Below, piece after piece: positions 1-9,704 of a stretch of DNA of 64,000 nucleotides (positions are counted from its first letter, which is position 1; the number at the start of each line of letters is the position of its first letter). The position numbers were made by a program, and so were the translations under genes. A model generated the notes under the pieces. That model saw only the letters and a list, made by a program, of their open reading frames with translations. It was not told where the DNA came from and made no database searches. The stretch spans positions 868,001-932,000 of the forward strand of contig NZ_JANHMP010000001.1 of the NCBI RefSeq assembly GCF_024609265.1, in the 5' to 3' direction. Origin of the DNA: Geothrix campi (GTDB lineage: Bacteria > Acidobacteriota > Holophagae > Holophagales > Holophagaceae).

Positions 1-1
1 C

Positions 2-130
2 CAGGATGAGAAGGAGGCGGGCGAAGCCTGTGTGGAAGCCGCAAAGAAGGTCGTCTTCGACCCGGCCACCTCGAAGGATGGCAAGACCCGCTTCAAGGTC
101 TGGCAGGGCGTTGGGTTCTATCTGGACTGA
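2..130 (+). CDS. C-terminal fragment of a TonB-like or unidentified protein (partial)
   Basis: An open frame enters from the left edge and ends at TGA 128-130, giving the last 42 residues of a protein. The tail contains a helix-like stretch (ACVEAAKKVVFDP) followed by a short loop, TSKDGKTRFKVWQG, and a final hydrophobic strand (VGFYLD). Helix, WxF/VxFxP-like turn, basic strand and hydrophobic strand is the layout of the C-terminal domain of TonB and AgmX/PglI-type proteins, in which that end contacts an outer-membrane partner. The resemblance is only local and the rest of the gene lies outside the window, so the family is a guess. It runs toward truA, which is on the opposite strand. Confidence 0.45.
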   Translation, partial: QDEKEAGEACVEAAKKVVFDPATSKDGKTRFKVWQGVGFYLD

Positions 131-141
131 GGCGCCGGCCC

Positions 142-933
142 TCAGTCTCGCTCACCCCAGGGGCTGGGGTCGCTCATGCCCCAGCGGGCTTCGTACCAGA
201 CCTTTTCCATGCACAGTCCCCAGGGGGGGGCGGTGAGACCGGCCCGGCTGCGGTCCTTCGCGGCCAGCACGGCGCCCATGGATTCCGGGCTCCGCCGTCC
301 CTTCCCCACCTCCACCAGCGTGCCGGTCATGATGCGGACCTGGTGCATGAGGAAGCTGCTGCCCTCGAATATGAGATCCACGCAGCCATCCCCTGGAGTG
401 AGCTGGATGGCATGCAGGGTGCGCACAGGGGTCTGGGCGGCGCATTCTGAGTTGCGGAAGCTCGTGAAATCGTGGGTGCCAAGCAGGGGAGGCACCGCTT
501 CCGCCATGGCCGCGAGGTCCAGGGGCGCAGCCTGGTGGAGATGCCAGCGGAACGGTGCCATCAAGGGATCTTCCGCCGGCCCCAGGCCCAACCTGTAGAT
601 GTAGCGCTTGGCCACGGCATGCTGCCTTGGAAAGAAGCCCTCGGGAGCGGGCCGCGCCTGCATCACCCGGATGTCCTTCGGCAGGTGCGCATTCAGCGCG
701 GCCAGGAGGCGATAGGGCTCCCAGGCCCGGACGGTATGGATCAGCACACCCTGCGCACGCGCATGCACCCCCGCATCCGTGCGCCCGGTGCCCTGGGGCA
801 TGGGCGCCTCAGGATCGAAGGCGCACAGCGCCTTCCACAGTTCCCCCTGCCCGCTCCGCAGGCTCGTCTGGATCTGCCAACCATGAAAGCCACCACCTGC
901 GTAGGCCACGGTGAGGAAGAAGGGGTGCGTCAT
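142..933 (-). CDS. truA: tRNA pseudouridine(38-40) synthase TruA
   Basis: The protein (263 aa, normal for the family) isomerises uridines 38-40 in the anticodon stem-loop of many tRNAs. The catalytic block GRTDAGVHA is at residues 50-58, with the nucleophilic Asp53. The N-terminal strand (FFLTVAYAGGGFHGWQ) and the later motif SFLMHQVRIM are also typical of TruA. The chosen start is the ATG at 933, which gives the usual N-terminus MTHPFFLTV. An ATG nine bases upstream (MGP-MTHP) is possible, and neither has a strong Shine-Dalgarno sequence. It is convergent with the partial gene at the left edge and appears monocistronic. Confidence 0.95.
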   Translation of the reverse strand: MTHPFFLTVAYAGGGFHGWQIQTSLRSGQGELWKALCAFDPEAPMPQGTGRTDAGVHARAQGVLIHTVRAWEPYRLLAALNAHLPKDIRVMQARPAPEGFFPRQHAVAKRYIYRLGLGPAEDPLMAPFRWHLHQAAPLDLAAMAEAVPPLLGTHDFTSFRNSECAAQTPVRTLHAIQLTPGDGCVDLIFEGSSFLMHQVRIMTGTLVEVGKGRRSPESMGAVLAAKDRSRAGLTAPPWGLCMEKVWYEARWGMSDPSPWGERD

Positions 934-1353
934 AGGACCCATCTTAGAGGGTGTCTGACGGAACCAGACCATGCCGTGTGGGGGTTTTGTTTGGCGCTTA
1001 AAGGCCGTGAATCGCCCCCCTGCTGGCCTTCTGCGGGCAGCCTCTCTCCCAATGGCCCGTTCTACGGTGATCTGCGACAGGCATGGAACTTAGGTTTCAG
1101 CATTTCCGGCCTTCCGTGTGTTCCATGGCCCTCGAGAATCCGCAGGGAAGCCGATCTGCGATTTTTTTTCGAAGAAAAGCCTTGACCATGCTGCGTCTGC
1201 GGCGTAGCTTCTTGGCAGTTTAGGAAATACAGTATTCATCGGCCTTTGCGGACCAATGATATTCGAAAACTCAGCAGGTACGGTCGTCTCCAATGGGAGG
1301 CGATTCCGTTTTCCTCAACCCGGGGACACAGATCCCCAAATTCGGAGGTTTCC
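934..1353. other. Intergenic region between truA and the HU gene
   Basis: This 420-base gap carries no convincing gene. Short open frames here lack ribosome sites and family resemblance. It is locally richer in A and T than its surroundings near 1160-1300, including a run of eight T at about 1162. It holds the likely HU promoter and a leader of roughly 130-150 bases before the HU start codon. Confidence 0.6.
1182..1210 (+). promoter_or_regulatory. Possible sigma70-type promoter for the HU gene
   Basis: TTGACC (1182-1187) is followed after 17 bases by TAGCTT (1205-1210). The -35 box matches the consensus at 5 of 6 positions and the -10 box at only 3 of 6. It lies in the least GC-rich part of the gap before the HU gene. 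It is a pattern match only, with no transcript evidence. Confidence 0.35.
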
Positions 1354-1650
1354 ATGAACAAGGCTGAACTGGTCAGCGCCGTCGCCGACAAGGCCGGTAT
1401 CACCAAGGCCCAGGCCGCTGCGGCCCTGGATCAGGTGCTCGGTGGCATCGCTTCCGCCCTGCGCACTGGCGACAAGGTCACCCTCGTGGGCTTCGGCACC
1501 TTCTCCGTCGCCAACCGCGGCGCCCGCACCGGCCGCAACCCTCGCGACAACAAGCCCATCAAGATCGCTGCCAAGAAGGTCGCCAAGTTCAAGCCCGGCA
1601 AGAAGCTGGCTGACGAAGTCAACGGCAAGGGCGGCAAGAAGCGCAAGTAG
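1354..1650 (+). CDS. hup: HU-family histone-like DNA-binding protein
   Basis: A 98-residue basic protein of the HU/IHF family, which bends and compacts DNA as a dimer. The N-terminal helical part (MNKAELVSAVADKAGITK) and the core GFGTFSV are clear. The beta-arm signature is present as R-x-G-RNPR followed by KPIKIAAKKV, so the DNA-inserting proline is conserved. Translation starts at ATG 1354 behind GGAGG (1344-1348). The C-terminus is extended by a short Gly/Lys/Arg tail. HU rather than IHF is preferred from length and the lone gene context. It is followed by a strong terminator and is probably a single-gene transcript. Confidence 0.96.
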   Translation: MNKAELVSAVADKAGITKAQAAAALDQVLGGIASALRTGDKVTLVGFGTFSVANRGARTGRNPRDNKPIKIAAKKVAKFKPGKKLADEVNGKGGKKRK

Positions 1651-1687
1651 GACCAGGCCGACCGGTTTCGGCCGGAAACCAGGATCG

Positions 1688-1716
1688 CAGGACCCGCTTC
1701 GGCGGGTCCTGTTTTA
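1688..1716 (+). terminator. Rho-independent terminator of the HU gene
   Basis: A perfect 10-bp stem (CAGGACCCGC at 1688-1697, GCGGGTCCTG at 1702-1711) closes a TTCG tetraloop and is followed by TTTTAT. It sits 37 bases after the HU stop codon. Confidence 0.9.
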
Positions 1717-1891
1717 TGCCAAAGTGCTTTTTTTAAATATTAACAGGCGCCGCTCCCTATGAACCCGCGATGGGCCCGATCCCTGGCTTTCCCGGGGGCC
1801 GGGACACGGTAAACCCCGTCTTTCTTTGCGATGCACATGCGCCCGCGAGGGAGCGCCGGACGTTCATCCTGTGTCATCCTGGGACTTCGCC

Positions 1892-2740
1892 ATGGAAGCC
1901 ACCTACCCCAGCGCCCCGCCGGTCGCCCTGTGCCTGGGCGGGATGGATCCGTCCGCCGGCGCGGGCCTCCTGCGCGATGCCCTGGCCCTGGCGGAGTTGG
2001 GCTGCCAGCCCATGGCCGTAAGCCTGGCGGAGACCCTCCAGAACGGCTTGGCCTGCACCCGGATCGAGCCCCCGAGCCTGGACCCGGTCCAGGGCCTCGA
2101 AACCCTCGCGCCCCATCTGGCGGGTCGCTGGGGCGTGAAGATCGGCCTCTGCGCCCTGGAGGCGGACACCTTCAGGCGGCTCTGCGCCACCCTGCACCAC
2201 CTCGCGCCGCCCCTGCGCATCTGGGATCCCATCCTCGCTCCCAGCGCCGGGGTGGGCCTGCATGATGGCGGGGATCTGCGCCGGATGGCCGCGGACCTGC
2301 TGCCCATGGGTGGCTGGGTGGTAAGCCCCAACCGGGGTGAGGCCGCCGCCTTCGCTGGTTTGCCACCGGAGGCTATCCGCGGGGCGGCGTCCGAGACACT
2401 GGCGGCGCCGTGGCTGGAGGCCGGGGCCGCGGCCGTGTGGCTCAAGGGCGGTCATGCCCCCGGCGACCTGGTGCAGGACCTCTGGATCACGCGAGACGGC
2501 ATCGAGGCCCTGGATGCTGCGCCACGCCTGCCGGGCCAGCGCCGGGGCACGGGCTGTCTCCTCTCGGCGACCTGGCTGGGCCTGCGCCTGCGGGGGCTGG
2601 AGGACCGGGCAGCCGCCCGGGCAGCCGCCCTCCGTCTGAGGGAGCGCTGGGACCGGGCCTTCTCTCCCGGTGGCGTGGGCCGACCGATGTTCGCCCCCCT
2701 GCCCCTGATTCCAGATTCCGCCACCAGGGAGGCCCGGTGA
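1892..2740 (+). CDS. thiD: ThiD-like phosphomethylpyrimidine kinase (PfkB/ribokinase fold)
   Basis: The 282-residue protein belongs to the hydroxymethylpyrimidine/phosphomethylpyrimidine kinases, which phosphorylate the pyrimidine half of thiamine. Visible family signatures are GGMDPSAGAG near the N-terminus, DPIL in the middle (here WDPILAPS), the SPNRGE motif, LKGGH, and the C-terminal anion-hole/catalytic block RRGTGCLLSA. The start at ATG 1892 is chosen because homologues begin just before the first beta strand; upstream in-frame sequence looks non-coding. Its stop overlaps the GTG start of the next gene, so the two are translationally coupled. No other thiamine gene is nearby, so the exact substrate remains inferred. 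Confidence 0.85.
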   Translation: MEATYPSAPPVALCLGGMDPSAGAGLLRDALALAELGCQPMAVSLAETLQNGLACTRIEPPSLDPVQGLETLAPHLAGRWGVKIGLCALEADTFRRLCATLHHLAPPLRIWDPILAPSAGVGLHDGGDLRRMAADLLPMGGWVVSPNRGEAAAFAGLPPEAIRGAASETLAAPWLEAGAAAVWLKGGHAPGDLVQDLWITRDGIEALDAAPRLPGQRRGTGCLLSATWLGLRLRGLEDRAAARAAALRLRERWDRAFSPGGVGRPMFAPLPLIPDSATREAR

Positions 2741-3924
2741 CGGAGAACGAAGGTCGGGGCTTCATTCTGCGTGCGGCGACGGACGGTCCCTGGGCGGGCT
2801 GGGCGGGCTCGCGGTTCCTCGAAGAGGGGTTGGCTTCGGTCCATGCCGCGCCGGGCCGTGCCCTGGCTAGGCTCATGAACCTGGCGGCCCTGCTTCCCGG
2901 CGGGTTCGGCCTGATCTGGGACCATCCCCCGGCCTGGATGGAGGCCCTGCCCTCCGAATCGCGGCAGGGCTGGTGGGAGGCGATCTCCGCCATCCCGGGC
3001 CTGACCTTGCACCTTGGACCCGAGGCGGTGGCGCAACTCCCCGGTGGCGCCTTCCGGGCTTGGCTCCACGTCCCGGAGATGCCCGAAGGCCCCCTCGGTG
3101 AAGCCTGGCGCCAAGGTGTCGTGGGCTGGGTTCCACGAACAGGAAGCGGTTGGCACCTGCCCGACCTGGGCACCCCCGCGCCCGGCGATGAGGTGCCTCC
3201 CGGCTGGCTCTGGGGCGAAGTGGTCCTGCCTCTCGGCGCCCTTTCCACCCTGGCCTCGGGCGAGGCCTTGATCGCCGCGATGTCCGAGGCCCAGAGCGCG
3301 GCGGAACGGGGCTTGGCCCAGCGCATGTCCGCGGGCGCCTGGGTGGATCTCCCCTTCCTGCGACGTGCCGCGGGCTGGCGCCTGGCCCTCGTGGGCGGCA
3401 TCGAGTTCCAGCGGGCCGGGGGTGCCTGGCCCGTGGCCTTCGGCCAGTTGCGGGCCCTGAAGGCCCTGCTTCAGGAGCGACTGCGGACGCCCATTCACCT
3501 GGGTGCCGGTGGCGATCCGCGGACCGCCGCCCTCCTTGGGCGCCAGGCCCTACGGGAGGGCCTGCCCTGGCGGGCGAGCCTGCCGCTCCCCCCCGCGCCC
3601 GGCGCCTTCACGCCTGGGCTCGCAGCCGATCCGCGCGACCCCGCGCCACTCGAAGCCCGCGCCCTCCAGCCCGCCGCCTGGCCCGACACCCTGGACCATC
3701 CGCCGGCCATTCTTCTGCGCGTGCCAGCCGTGCCCCCCGAAGCCGGGGCCCTGGCGATGCTGGCCCAGATCCAGCCTGCTCCCGCCCTCCGCTGGTTGCC
3801 GCCGGAGCTGCCCCCGCCGCCCCCCTTCGATCCCGATCGCCCCTGGTCCGTGCCCGCAGCCTTCCCCTTCCCGACGGATCCCGGCAACGGCTTCCAGCGT
3901 GGGCTCTTCGAGGACTTCGAATAG
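2737..3924 (+). CDS. Uncharacterised protein coupled to the ThiD-like kinase
   Basis: I do not recognise a family for this 395-residue protein. Translation is placed at GTG 2737, which overlaps the thiD stop (GTGA) and has AGGGAGG at 2726-2732. The frame is open much further upstream, but that part is antisense-like shadow inside thiD. The sequence has no signal peptide or membrane segment and is rich in Pro, Gly, Trp and Leu. A central hydrophilic part (residues about 165-265) looks globular, and a proline-rich linker (PELPPPPPFDPDRP) precedes the C-terminus. Coupling to a pyrimidine kinase suggests, but does not show, a role in cofactor or nucleotide metabolism. Confidence 0.75.
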   Translation: MTENEGRGFILRAATDGPWAGWAGSRFLEEGLASVHAAPGRALARLMNLAALLPGGFGLIWDHPPAWMEALPSESRQGWWEAISAIPGLTLHLGPEAVAQLPGGAFRAWLHVPEMPEGPLGEAWRQGVVGWVPRTGSGWHLPDLGTPAPGDEVPPGWLWGEVVLPLGALSTLASGEALIAAMSEAQSAAERGLAQRMSAGAWVDLPFLRRAAGWRLALVGGIEFQRAGGAWPVAFGQLRALKALLQERLRTPIHLGAGGDPRTAALLGRQALREGLPWRASLPLPPAPGAFTPGLAADPRDPAPLEARALQPAAWPDTLDHPPAILLRVPAVPPEAGALAMLAQIQPAPALRWLPPELPPPPPFDPDRPWSVPAAFPFPTDPGNGFQRGLFEDFE

Positions 3925-3941
3925 ACCAGCGATAAGGATCT

Positions 3942-4027
3942 CCACGAAGGACACGAAGAAACGAGCCAGACCACGAAGGATGAGTCTATGTCTTCGTGTT
4001 CTCGTTTTCACTTCGTGCCCTTCGTGG
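3942..4027. repeat. Palindromic intergenic repeat built from CACGAAG units
   Basis: Outer arms CCACGAAGGACACGAAG (3942-3958) and CTTCGTGCCCTTCGTGG (4011-4027) are inverted copies matching at 16 of 17 positions. Inner arms repeat the unit again (CCACGAAGG at 3971-3979 and CTTCGTGTT at 3992-4000). The whole can fold into a long imperfect hairpin in the gap before the cation transporter gene. It has the same nested-arm design as the GATGAACAC repeat at 6609-6682 but a different sequence. Confidence 0.7.
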
Positions 4028-4072
4028 CGTCCTTTCTTCCTTTCGGCTGGTACCGTGGAGTCCGGAGCAGCC

Positions 4073-5062
4073 ATGTCCGCCGAACACCTCGAACAACGAT
4101 CCCGGGTCCGCATCGCCCTCTTGTCCATCACGGCGGGCACCGTCGTCCTGGGCCTGAAATACCTGTCCTACGTGCTTTCGGGCTCGGTGGCCCTGAAATC
4201 CGACGCCATCGAGAGCGTGGTGAACGTGGTGGCCGCCGTGTTCGCCCTGGGCGCCGTGGTCTTTGCCGGCAAGCCCGCGGACAAGGAACATCCCTATGGC
4301 CACGGCAAGATCGAGCACTTCAGCGCGGCCTTCGAAGGTGGCCTCATCTCCCTGGCCGCGGCCTTCATCCTCTTCGAGGCCGCCGAGGGACTCATCCATG
4401 GTGTCGTGCTGAAAGATCTGGGCCGTGGTCTGGCCGTCAACCTGCTGGCCGGCGCTCTCAATGGCCTGCTGGGCTGGTTCCTCCTCACCCAGGGCCGCAA
4501 GACCCGCTCGAAGGCCCTGGAGGCCGACGGACACCACATCCTCTCCGACTTCTGGACCACCGTGGGCATCGTCACCGGCCTGCTCGCGGTGAAGTTCACG
4601 GGCATCAAGTGGCTCGATCCCGTCATGGCCATGATCGTGGGCCTGCTGCTGGCCCGCACGGGCTTCCGCCTGGTGAAGGAATCCTCCCAGGCCCTGCTGG
4701 ACATGGAGGATCCTGAAGTGCTCAGCAAGGTCCTGGCGGCCATGAATCGCACCCGCACCTGGGACATCCTCGCCGTCCACGAGATGCGCACCTTCCGCTC
4801 GGGCCGCTACACCCACGTGGACGTGCACATGGTGGTGCCCGAGTACTACCCCGTGCGCCAGGCCCACGACCTCTGCGAAGGCTTCGGCAAGCGGGCATTG
4901 GAAGAGGCCGATATCGAAGGCGAGGTGCACACTCACGTGGATCCCTGCGGCCGCCTGTACTGTGAGCGCTGCCCCGCGGAGACCTGCGCCATCCGGCGGG
5001 CGCCCCAGACCGACGGCACCACCTTCGTCCTGGAAGAGGCCACGGCCGCCGGGCCTGCCTGA
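4073..5062 (+). CDS. Cation diffusion facilitator family transporter
   Basis: A 329-residue inner-membrane protein of the CDF family, which exchanges divalent metal for protons. Six hydrophobic segments occupy roughly residues 15-210. Metal-site positions are visible in segment 2 (SDAIESVVN) and segment 5 (HHILSD). The cytoplasmic signature HPYGHGKIE follows segment 2. The C-terminal domain (about 215-300) contains HVDVHMVVP and HTHVDP, as in dimerising CDF tails. An extra Cys-rich end ([14 protein letters not shown]) follows it and could bind metal. Segment 2 carries D-x2-E-x3-N rather than the usual zinc-type D/H/D set, so the transported ion (Zn, Fe, Mn, Co) is not predicted. The start at ATG 4073 has GGAG 6 bases upstream. 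Confidence 0.92.
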   Translation: MSAEHLEQRSRVRIALLSITAGTVVLGLKYLSYVLSGSVALKSDAIESVVNVVAAVFALGAVVFAGKPADKEHPYGHGKIEHFSAAFEGGLISLAAAFILFEAAEGLIHGVVLKDLGRGLAVNLLAGALNGLLGWFLLTQGRKTRSKALEADGHHILSDFWTTVGIVTGLLAVKFTGIKWLDPVMAMIVGLLLARTGFRLVKESSQALLDMEDPEVLSKVLAAMNRTRTWDILAVHEMRTFRSGRYTHVDVHMVVPEYYPVRQAHDLCEGFGKRALEEADIEGEVHTHVDPCGRLYCERCPAETCAIRRAPQTDGTTFVLEEATAAGPA

Positions 5063-5115
5063 GCACCGCGCCTGCGCGAGCTTCGCTACACTCATTCCAT
5101 CGTCATGAGGCCTCC

Positions 5116-6585
<1,470 letters not shown>

Positions 6586-6608
6586 ACCACCAGGCGATCA
6601 AGGAATCA

Positions 6609-6682
6609 GCCACGGATAAACACAGATGAACACGGATGAGAGGCGTGAGCCTGATCTGTGTTCATCCGTGTCCATCTGTGGC
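6609..6682. repeat. Solo palindromic repeat of the GATGAACAC family
   Basis: Left arm 6609-6640 and right arm 6653-6682 are imperfect inverted copies, each built from units of the type GAT(G/A)(A/G)ACAC(G/A) and each ending outward in GCCAC. A 12-base spacer (6641-6652) separates them. It lies between two convergent genes (the DUF853 ATPase and dus), where it could fold as a hairpin. The arms match the repeats that bound the GxxExxY gene at 51198-51613. Confidence 0.8.
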
Positions 6683-6694
6683 CAGACCCAGCCG

Positions 6695-7675
6695 TCAGGC
6701 CGCTTGATGCCGCAGCGCGTCGATGGCCGCCAGGAGGGCCTGGGGATCGCTGGCGGCGTGGAGGTTCTGGCGGAAGCCGTGGCCGCCGGGCACGCCCTTG
6801 GTGAACCAGGCGCCGATCTTCTTGATCTTGTGCAGGGCCTCGCGCGGCTCCAGCAGGTCCAGCAGGATCTGGAAGAGGCGCAGCGTGGCATCGATGCGCA
6901 TCTCGGTGGTCACCACGAACTCCGGCTCCAGGATCTGGCGGAAGAGGAAGGGATTGTAGAGCGCGCCACGGCCGATCATCACCGCGGTGCAGCCGGTCTC
7001 CTCGACCATGCGGAAGGCGTCGGCGGCGGCGTTCACGTCCCCGTTGCCGATGATGGGATACGAGGTGCCCGCCTCCACGGCCCGGGCGATGATGCTCCAA
7101 TCCGCGTGGCCCTCGTACTGCTGGGCGCGGGTGCGCGGGTGGATGGCCAGGGCCTGCACGCCCACGGCCTCGAACATGCGCAGGAAGTCCAGGAACTCGC
7201 CCCGCTCCTTCTGCGAAGCGTCCCAGCCTGCCCGCATCTTCACCGTCACCGGCACCTTCACGGCCTTCACCATCGCGGTCACGCAGCGCTCCGCCAGGCG
7301 GATGTCCTTCAACAGCGCCGAGCCAGCGCCACCCTTGGTGACATTGCTGGCCGGGCAGCCCATGTTCAGATCCACCAGGTCGGCACCAGCCGCCTCGCAC
7401 AGGGCCGCGCCCTCGGCCAGGGCCTCGGGACGCCCCCCGGAGATCTGCATGGACAAGGGCCGCTCGCCCGTGGCCGCCATCATCTTCTCCGCCTTCACCG
7501 CATGCCGGATCAGCGCCTCGCTGCTGATCATCTCCGACACCGTGAGCCCCACCCCGCCGATCTCCCGGATGAATTTCCGGAAGGGCTGATCGGTGATTTC
7601 ATGGAGCGGCGCCATCACGAGGCGGTTGGGCACCTCGATGTCGCGGATGTGGAAGGGGCTGTGCGGGAAGGTCAT
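6695..7675 (-). CDS. dus: tRNA-dihydrouridine synthase (DusB-like)
   Basis: The 326-residue FMN enzyme reduces uridine to dihydrouridine in the tRNA D-loop with NADPH. It has the N-terminal flavin motif MAPLHEITDQPFR and the active-site loop NMGCPASNV, whose Cys is the general acid. It also has the phosphate-binding strand IIGNGDV and the motif MIGRGALYNP. The C-terminal helical domain is present, so the enzyme is full length. ATG 7675 is chosen because it gives the canonical start (MTFPHSPFHIRDIEVPNR); the frame is open far upstream but only as shadow of the methyltransferase gene. Assignment to DusB rather than DusA or DusC is a guess from overall pattern. Confidence 0.93.
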   Translation of the reverse strand: MTFPHSPFHIRDIEVPNRLVMAPLHEITDQPFRKFIREIGGVGLTVSEMISSEALIRHAVKAEKMMAATGERPLSMQISGGRPEALAEGAALCEAAGADLVDLNMGCPASNVTKGGAGSALLKDIRLAERCVTAMVKAVKVPVTVKMRAGWDASQKERGEFLDFLRMFEAVGVQALAIHPRTRAQQYEGHADWSIIARAVEAGTSYPIIGNGDVNAAADAFRMVEETGCTAVMIGRGALYNPFLFRQILEPEFVVTTEMRIDATLRLFQILLDLLEPREALHKIKKIGAWFTKGVPGGHGFRQNLHAASDPQALLAAIDALRHQAA

Positions 7676-7703
7676 GGTTTGTCCGACCTTCCAGTGTAGC
7701 GAG

Positions 7704-7738
7704 GGCTCCGAATCTGGCCGGCGGCCAAATTCAGAGCC
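7704..7738. repeat. Inverted repeat spanning the end of the methyltransferase gene
   Basis: GGCTCCGAATCTGGCC (7704-7719) and GGCCAAATTCAGAGCC (7723-7738) are inverted copies with two mismatches and a 3-base loop. The repeat includes the stop codon of the methyltransferase gene (7731-7733). No T-run follows on either strand, so it looks like a stabilising or pausing hairpin rather than a classic terminator. Confidence 0.6.
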
Positions 7739-8342
7739 GCCGGAACCGCGTGTATTGGAAGGACTGGGTGGCACCGGAGGGCGTGGCGTGCAGCTCCCTC
7801 GATGATTCCACCAGCTCGAAGCCCTCGCCCAGCTGCTCCGCAAGGCCCTGCGCATCGTACCGGCAGACCGGCAGGCCGCTGCAGGTCGTGGGGCCATCCA
7901 GCGCGAACCCCGCCAGCACCACGAAACCGCCCGGCTTCAGCGCCCGCTTCAAGGCCCGTACGTATGCTTCCCGCTGGCCAGGCTCCGTCAGGAAATGGAA
8001 GACCGCCCGGTCGTGCCACAGATCGTAGGCGGCCTCGGGCAATTCCGTCTCGGTGATATCACCGAGGATGAAGCGCACCTCCGCGGCCCTTGCCCCCAGC
8101 CGGTCCTTCACCCGGACGAAGGCTGCTTCCGCGATCTCCAGCAAGGTGGGACGGTAGCCCGCCTCCAGCAATTCATCCACCAGCACTGAAGCTCCGGCCC
8201 CCACGTCCAGCACCGAAGCCCCTGGCACCAACCCGCAGGCCCGGATGAGCCGCGCGGATTCCGTCGAGGTGGGCTGGTACCAGCTCACCTCATCGCCCTT
8301 CGTGGCGTGGATCTTCTCCCAATGCTGCGCCGTGCCGATCAT
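7731..8342 (-). CDS. Class I SAM-dependent methyltransferase
   Basis: A 203-residue protein with a Rossmann-type methyltransferase fold. Motif I is VLDVGAGAS near residue 44, the acidic end of strand 2 is LLEIAE, a later motif is FILGDITE, and KRALKPGGFVVLAGF marks strand 5. The N-terminus (AQHWEKIHATKGDEVSWYQ) is characteristic of small methyltransferases of the thiopurine/tellurite-resistance-like group. The substrate is unknown. It starts two bases after the rho stop codon, so it is probably co-transcribed with rho. An inverted repeat covers its stop codon. Confidence 0.88.
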   Translation of the reverse strand: MIGTAQHWEKIHATKGDEVSWYQPTSTESARLIRACGLVPGASVLDVGAGASVLVDELLEAGYRPTLLEIAEAAFVRVKDRLGARAAEVRFILGDITETELPEAAYDLWHDRAVFHFLTEPGQREAYVRALKRALKPGGFVVLAGFALDGPTTCSGLPVCRYDAQGLAEQLGEGFELVESSRELHATPSGATQSFQYTRFRRL

Positions 8343-8344
8343 GG

Positions 8345-9637
8345 CTACCGCCGCGGGGGCGGCTCCTGGAGATTGGCCAGGAACTCGTCGTTCGTCTTGG
8401 CCTTCCCGAGCCGATCCACCAGCAGTTCCATGCTCTCGCTGGGGCCGCTGGCGCTGAGGATCTTGCGGAGCACCCAGATCTTGGCGAGCTTGGCCGCGTC
8501 AATGAGCAGGTCCTCCTTGCGAGTGCCGGACTTCTGGATGTCCATGGCCGGGAAGATACGCTTGTCGCTGAGCTTGCGGTCCAGCACGATCTCGCTGTTG
8601 CCGGTGCCCTTGAACTCCTCGAAGATCACGTCGTCCATGCGGCTGCCGGTCTCGATAAGCGCGGTGGCGATGATCGTCAGGCTGCCGCCGGTTTCGATGT
8701 TGCGGGCCGCGCCGAAGAACCGTTTGGGCCGCTGGAGGGCGTTGCTGTCCACACCACCGGAGAGCACCTTGCCGCTGGGGGGCACCACGGTGTTGTAGGC
8801 CCGGCCTAGGCGCGTGATGGAGTCCAGCAGGATCACCACGTCCTTCTTGTGCTCAACGAGACGCTTGGCCTTCTCGATGACCATCTCGGCCACCTGGACG
8901 TGGCGGGTGGCGGGCTCGTCGAAGGTGCTGGAGACCACCTCGCCCTTGACGCTGCGCTCCATGTCCGTCACTTCCTCGGGACGCTCGTCGATGAGCAGCA
9001 CGATGAGGAACACTTCGGGATGGTTGGCGGTGATGGAGTTGGCGATGTTCTGCAGCAGCACGGTCTTACCCGTGCGCGGCGGGGCCACGATGAGCGCGCG
9101 CTGGCCCTTGCCCAGGGGCGTCATCAGGTCCATGACGCGGGTGCTCAGCTCCTGCGCGTCCCGCTCCATGCGGAGGTGGTGCTTGGGGTACAGGGGCACC
9201 AAGTCATCGAAGTGGATGCGCTCCTTGGCCAGCATCGGGGGATCGAAGTTCACCGCATCCACCCGCAGCATGGCAAAGAACTTCTCGCCCTCCTTGGGGG
9301 CGCGGATCATGCCCGAGAGTGTGTCGCCGGTGCGCAGGTTGAACTTGCGGATCTGGCTGGGCGAGATGTAGATGTCCTCGGGCCCCGCCAGGTAGTTCTG
9401 ATCAGGGCTGCGCAGGAAGCCGAAGCCCTCGGGCAGCACCTCCAGCACGCCCTCGGCGAAGAACTGGCCCTCGCGCTCGGCCTGGGCCTGGAGCACCCGG
9501 AACACCAGCTCCTGCTTGCGCATGGACAGCGGGCTCTCGATCTGGAGATCTTTCGCCAGCTCGGCGAGCTTGCCGATGGAGAGCTCTTTGAGCTCTTGCA
9601 AGCTCAAGATGGCGGGAGACTGAGAAGGGGTGGCCAT
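8345..9637 (-). CDS. rho: Transcription termination factor Rho
   Basis: The 430-residue hexameric RNA helicase ends transcription at C-rich sites. Domains in order: N-terminal Rho_N helix bundle (about 10-50), cold-shock-like RNA-binding domain with GFGFLRSPD (about 55-125), and the RecA-like ATPase. The Walker A motif is APPRTGKT (185-192), the Walker B strand is [15 protein letters not shown], and the Q-loop and R-loop ([20 protein letters not shown]) regions follow. The start at ATG 9637 has GAGGTGA just upstream. There is no long Arg/Asp-rich insertion of the kind seen in some high-GC Rho proteins. Its minus-strand neighbours are close, which places rho inside a possible operon with the methyltransferase. 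Confidence 0.97.
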   Translation of the reverse strand: MATPSQSPAILSLQELKELSIGKLAELAKDLQIESPLSMRKQELVFRVLQAQAEREGQFFAEGVLEVLPEGFGFLRSPDQNYLAGPEDIYISPSQIRKFNLRTGDTLSGMIRAPKEGEKFFAMLRVDAVNFDPPMLAKERIHFDDLVPLYPKHHLRMERDAQELSTRVMDLMTPLGKGQRALIVAPPRTGKTVLLQNIANSITANHPEVFLIVLLIDERPEEVTDMERSVKGEVVSSTFDEPATRHVQVAEMVIEKAKRLVEHKKDVVILLDSITRLGRAYNTVVPPSGKVLSGGVDSNALQRPKRFFGAARNIETGGSLTIIATALIETGSRMDDVIFEEFKGTGNSEIVLDRKLSDKRIFPAMDIQKSGTRKEDLLIDAAKLAKIWVLRKILSASGPSESMELLVDRLGKAKTNDEFLANLQEPPPRR

Positions 9638-9704
9638 AGGTCACCTCAGGGGCAGGGCGAGTCGGAAGTGGCTCGGGGAAGCATGTATGGTAGGCCAGAT
9701 TCCC

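Noticed and set aside
1090-1293. 67-codon minus-strand frame before the HU gene
   Set aside because: No ribosome site, no recognisable family, and it overlaps the likely HU promoter.
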